A DNA stretch of 64,000 nt. It comes from Nissolia schottii. Its lineage: Eukaryota > Streptophyta > Magnoliopsida > Fabales > Fabaceae. Location: assembly GCA_003254905.1 (NCBI GenBank), contig QANU01062782.1, positions 838,465 to 902,464 of the forward strand. Reading direction: 5' to 3'. The position numbers were made by a program, and so were the translations under genes. Of the stretch, positions 62,683-64,000 are shown in pieces; the first letter of the stretch is position 1, and every line of letters begins with the position of its first letter. Below the pieces are notes generated by a model. The model worked only from the letters and a program-made list of their open reading frames with translations, did not search any database and was not told the DNA's origin.

Positions 62683-62990
62683 TAAAAATGTTATTTCTTA
62701 TTTGCACACCTCAAAAACAATCATATAATAAAAAAACAAACATTATAAAACAGAAAAATAAATATTATCAAATACAAAAAATGAACAATATTAAACACAT
62801 GCATGCATGAACACGTAGAAATGTTTAGTGATAATATTTGTTTTTCTGTTTTGTAACAATATTAAACTCACGTGTACACGGACACACAAAAATGTTTAGT
62901 GACAATGTTTGTTTGTTTTATTTGGTAATGTTTATTTCTTTGTTAAGTAATTGTTTTTGAGGTGTATGAATAACAAAACATTTATTTTAA
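62683..62990. mobile_element. Inverted-repeat MITE upstream of the germin-like gene
   Basis: The left arm reads TTTGCACACCTCAAAAACAAT and the right arm contains the complement ATTGTTTTTGAGGTGTATGAA. The interior is also folded (AAAACAGAAAAATAAATATTATC against GATAATATTTGTTTTTCTGTTTT). The whole would form a hairpin of about 300 bp. Exact ends and target duplication are not resolved. A frame inside it is spurious. Confidence 0.55.
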
Positions 62991-64000
62991 GCACTACGTA
63001 TTTTCATTTTTCGGTCAACAATATTTATTTTCTTAGGGCAAAATAAAGACAATAGTTCAATAAGAGCTAATAGTTCAAATGACATTTTCTTGTTAGTTTG
63101 GTCTAGTGTCGAAATAATTTAAAGAAATTGTGTTCGACTCTTATTGATTAATGTGTTCAAATAAAAAATATATCTATCTTAAAAAAAATAAAATAAATAA
63201 AGACAATAGTCACCATCTCCACCTGATGCTGCTTCTAAATGGGCCGGCATGTTCATGCTATCTTAAATAACCATGGCATGAAACGTGAAAATAAAAAAAA
63301 AAAAGTCAATACTCATGCATAGATTCATTCCACATTTTTATGTGTTTTTGAACCACTTTTAATTTATATTTAAGAAACATTATTCATCCTTAATTTTAAT
63401 TTATAATATCTAAAAATATATAAAATTTAAAAAATCAATATTAGATAACGTTCTAACAATATATAATTTTTATTTTCAAGATAACACGTTAGGGCAATAA
63501 TCATATTTTTGTGAGCTGGTCCAACTCAACCTTGTTTTTTTAATAACTCAAACTAGAATAAGAGTATGAAAAACGACCAAAAAAATTAAATAGGGGAATA
63601 CAAGTGTAATGCGTGATCTAATGGATGAACGTGGTCCATTTCCATTGTGCATAAACTTTCTTTGAGATGGAAGTTTCGAACAGAAAAAGAAATATATAAA
63701 TGGATTATATAGACTAACCAAATTCGGTTGATCTACATTGGGTTCAAGATATATGTTTTAGAAGTTTTATACCATAAGTATAAGGATTAGAAAATCCGTA
63801 GTCGTCTAAACCATATATATCTATTAATTTAACTCGTTTGGTTGGATTCTGTTTATAATCTCAGCCTCCCACTGATATTTTTAGAAGAAAAATGTATTAA
63901 AGGAGGGAGCAACGGATCCAGACACAGAGGGAGGGTGTCAATATTGGGTGCCTCCACAACTCATCATCAAAGGATTCATTCTATCACAAAACCCCACCCC
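62991..64000. other. AT-rich spacer to the window end
   Basis: No gene is recognised. The last 100 bases (GGATCCAGACACAGAGGGAGGGTGTC) look like a dispersed repeat edge cut by the window, but this cannot be confirmed. Confidence 0.4.

Noticed and set aside
62544-62810. 88-codon frame upstream of the germin-like gene
   Set aside because: It runs into the hairpin MITE and has no conserved features.
1-64000. CRISPR arrays, operons or bacterial-type systems
   Set aside because: None seen. Introns, splice sites, TATA boxes and plant transposons make this eukaryotic nuclear DNA, where such systems are not expected.

Overview
The window is plant nuclear DNA from a dicot, most likely a legume close to soybean. 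The reasons are intron-rich genes with plant GT-AG junctions, a stress up-regulated Nod 19 gene, very AT-rich spacers, and many small inverted-repeat transposons. Every gene model below was built by hand: I joined exons at visible splice sites and checked that the reading phase carried through. No database or transcript was consulted.

Layout. 0-9.5 kb: a whole SURNod19 gene (+) and a decayed tandem copy, set among three copies of one hAT-like family, the first of which carries a captured piece of a tonoplast sugar transporter gene. 9.9-16.2 kb: HEN1, the small-RNA 2'-O-methyltransferase (-), nine coding exons and 953 aa, with a solo LTR and a miniature LTR element in its introns. 17.9-19.6 kb: two non-autonomous elements with 10-bp and 9-bp target duplications. 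20.7-25.5 kb: histidinol dehydrogenase (+), 13 exons. 25.8-28.9 kb: a PP2C phosphatase (-), eight exons, convergent with it. 29.2-30.4 kb: a Mutator-like element with a proline-rich ORF, about 300 bp upstream of the PP2C start. 30.4-33.2 kb: no gene recognised. 33.3-34.6 kb: an NLR pseudogene (-). 35.4-39.1 kb: PIG-L GlcNAc-PI de-N-acetylase (+), ten exons. 39.6-46.4 kb: a subfamily-XII type LRR receptor kinase (-), five exons, one with a non-canonical acceptor. 46.4-52.3 kb: AT-rich spacer with a degenerate repeat and a SINE-like piece. 52.3-60.0 kb: a decayed, apparently composite CACTA element. 60.8-62.1 kb: a germin-like protein (-) with a clear TATA box. The rest is spacer.

The genes are unrelated single-copy loci, as expected in a plant: small-RNA stabilisation (HEN1), histidine synthesis (HDH), phosphatase signalling (PP2C), GPI-anchor synthesis (PIG-L), surface receptor signalling (LRR-RLK), and an apoplastic cupin. 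I found no new multigene system. The most unusual content is transposon-related: gene capture by a hAT-like element, an ORF that begins inside a MULE terminal repeat, an insertion dated by its paralogous empty site, and a rearranged CACTA element. There are also host-gene oddities: a GG acceptor in the receptor kinase, an apparently leaderless HDH, and a triplicated pentapeptide in HEN1.
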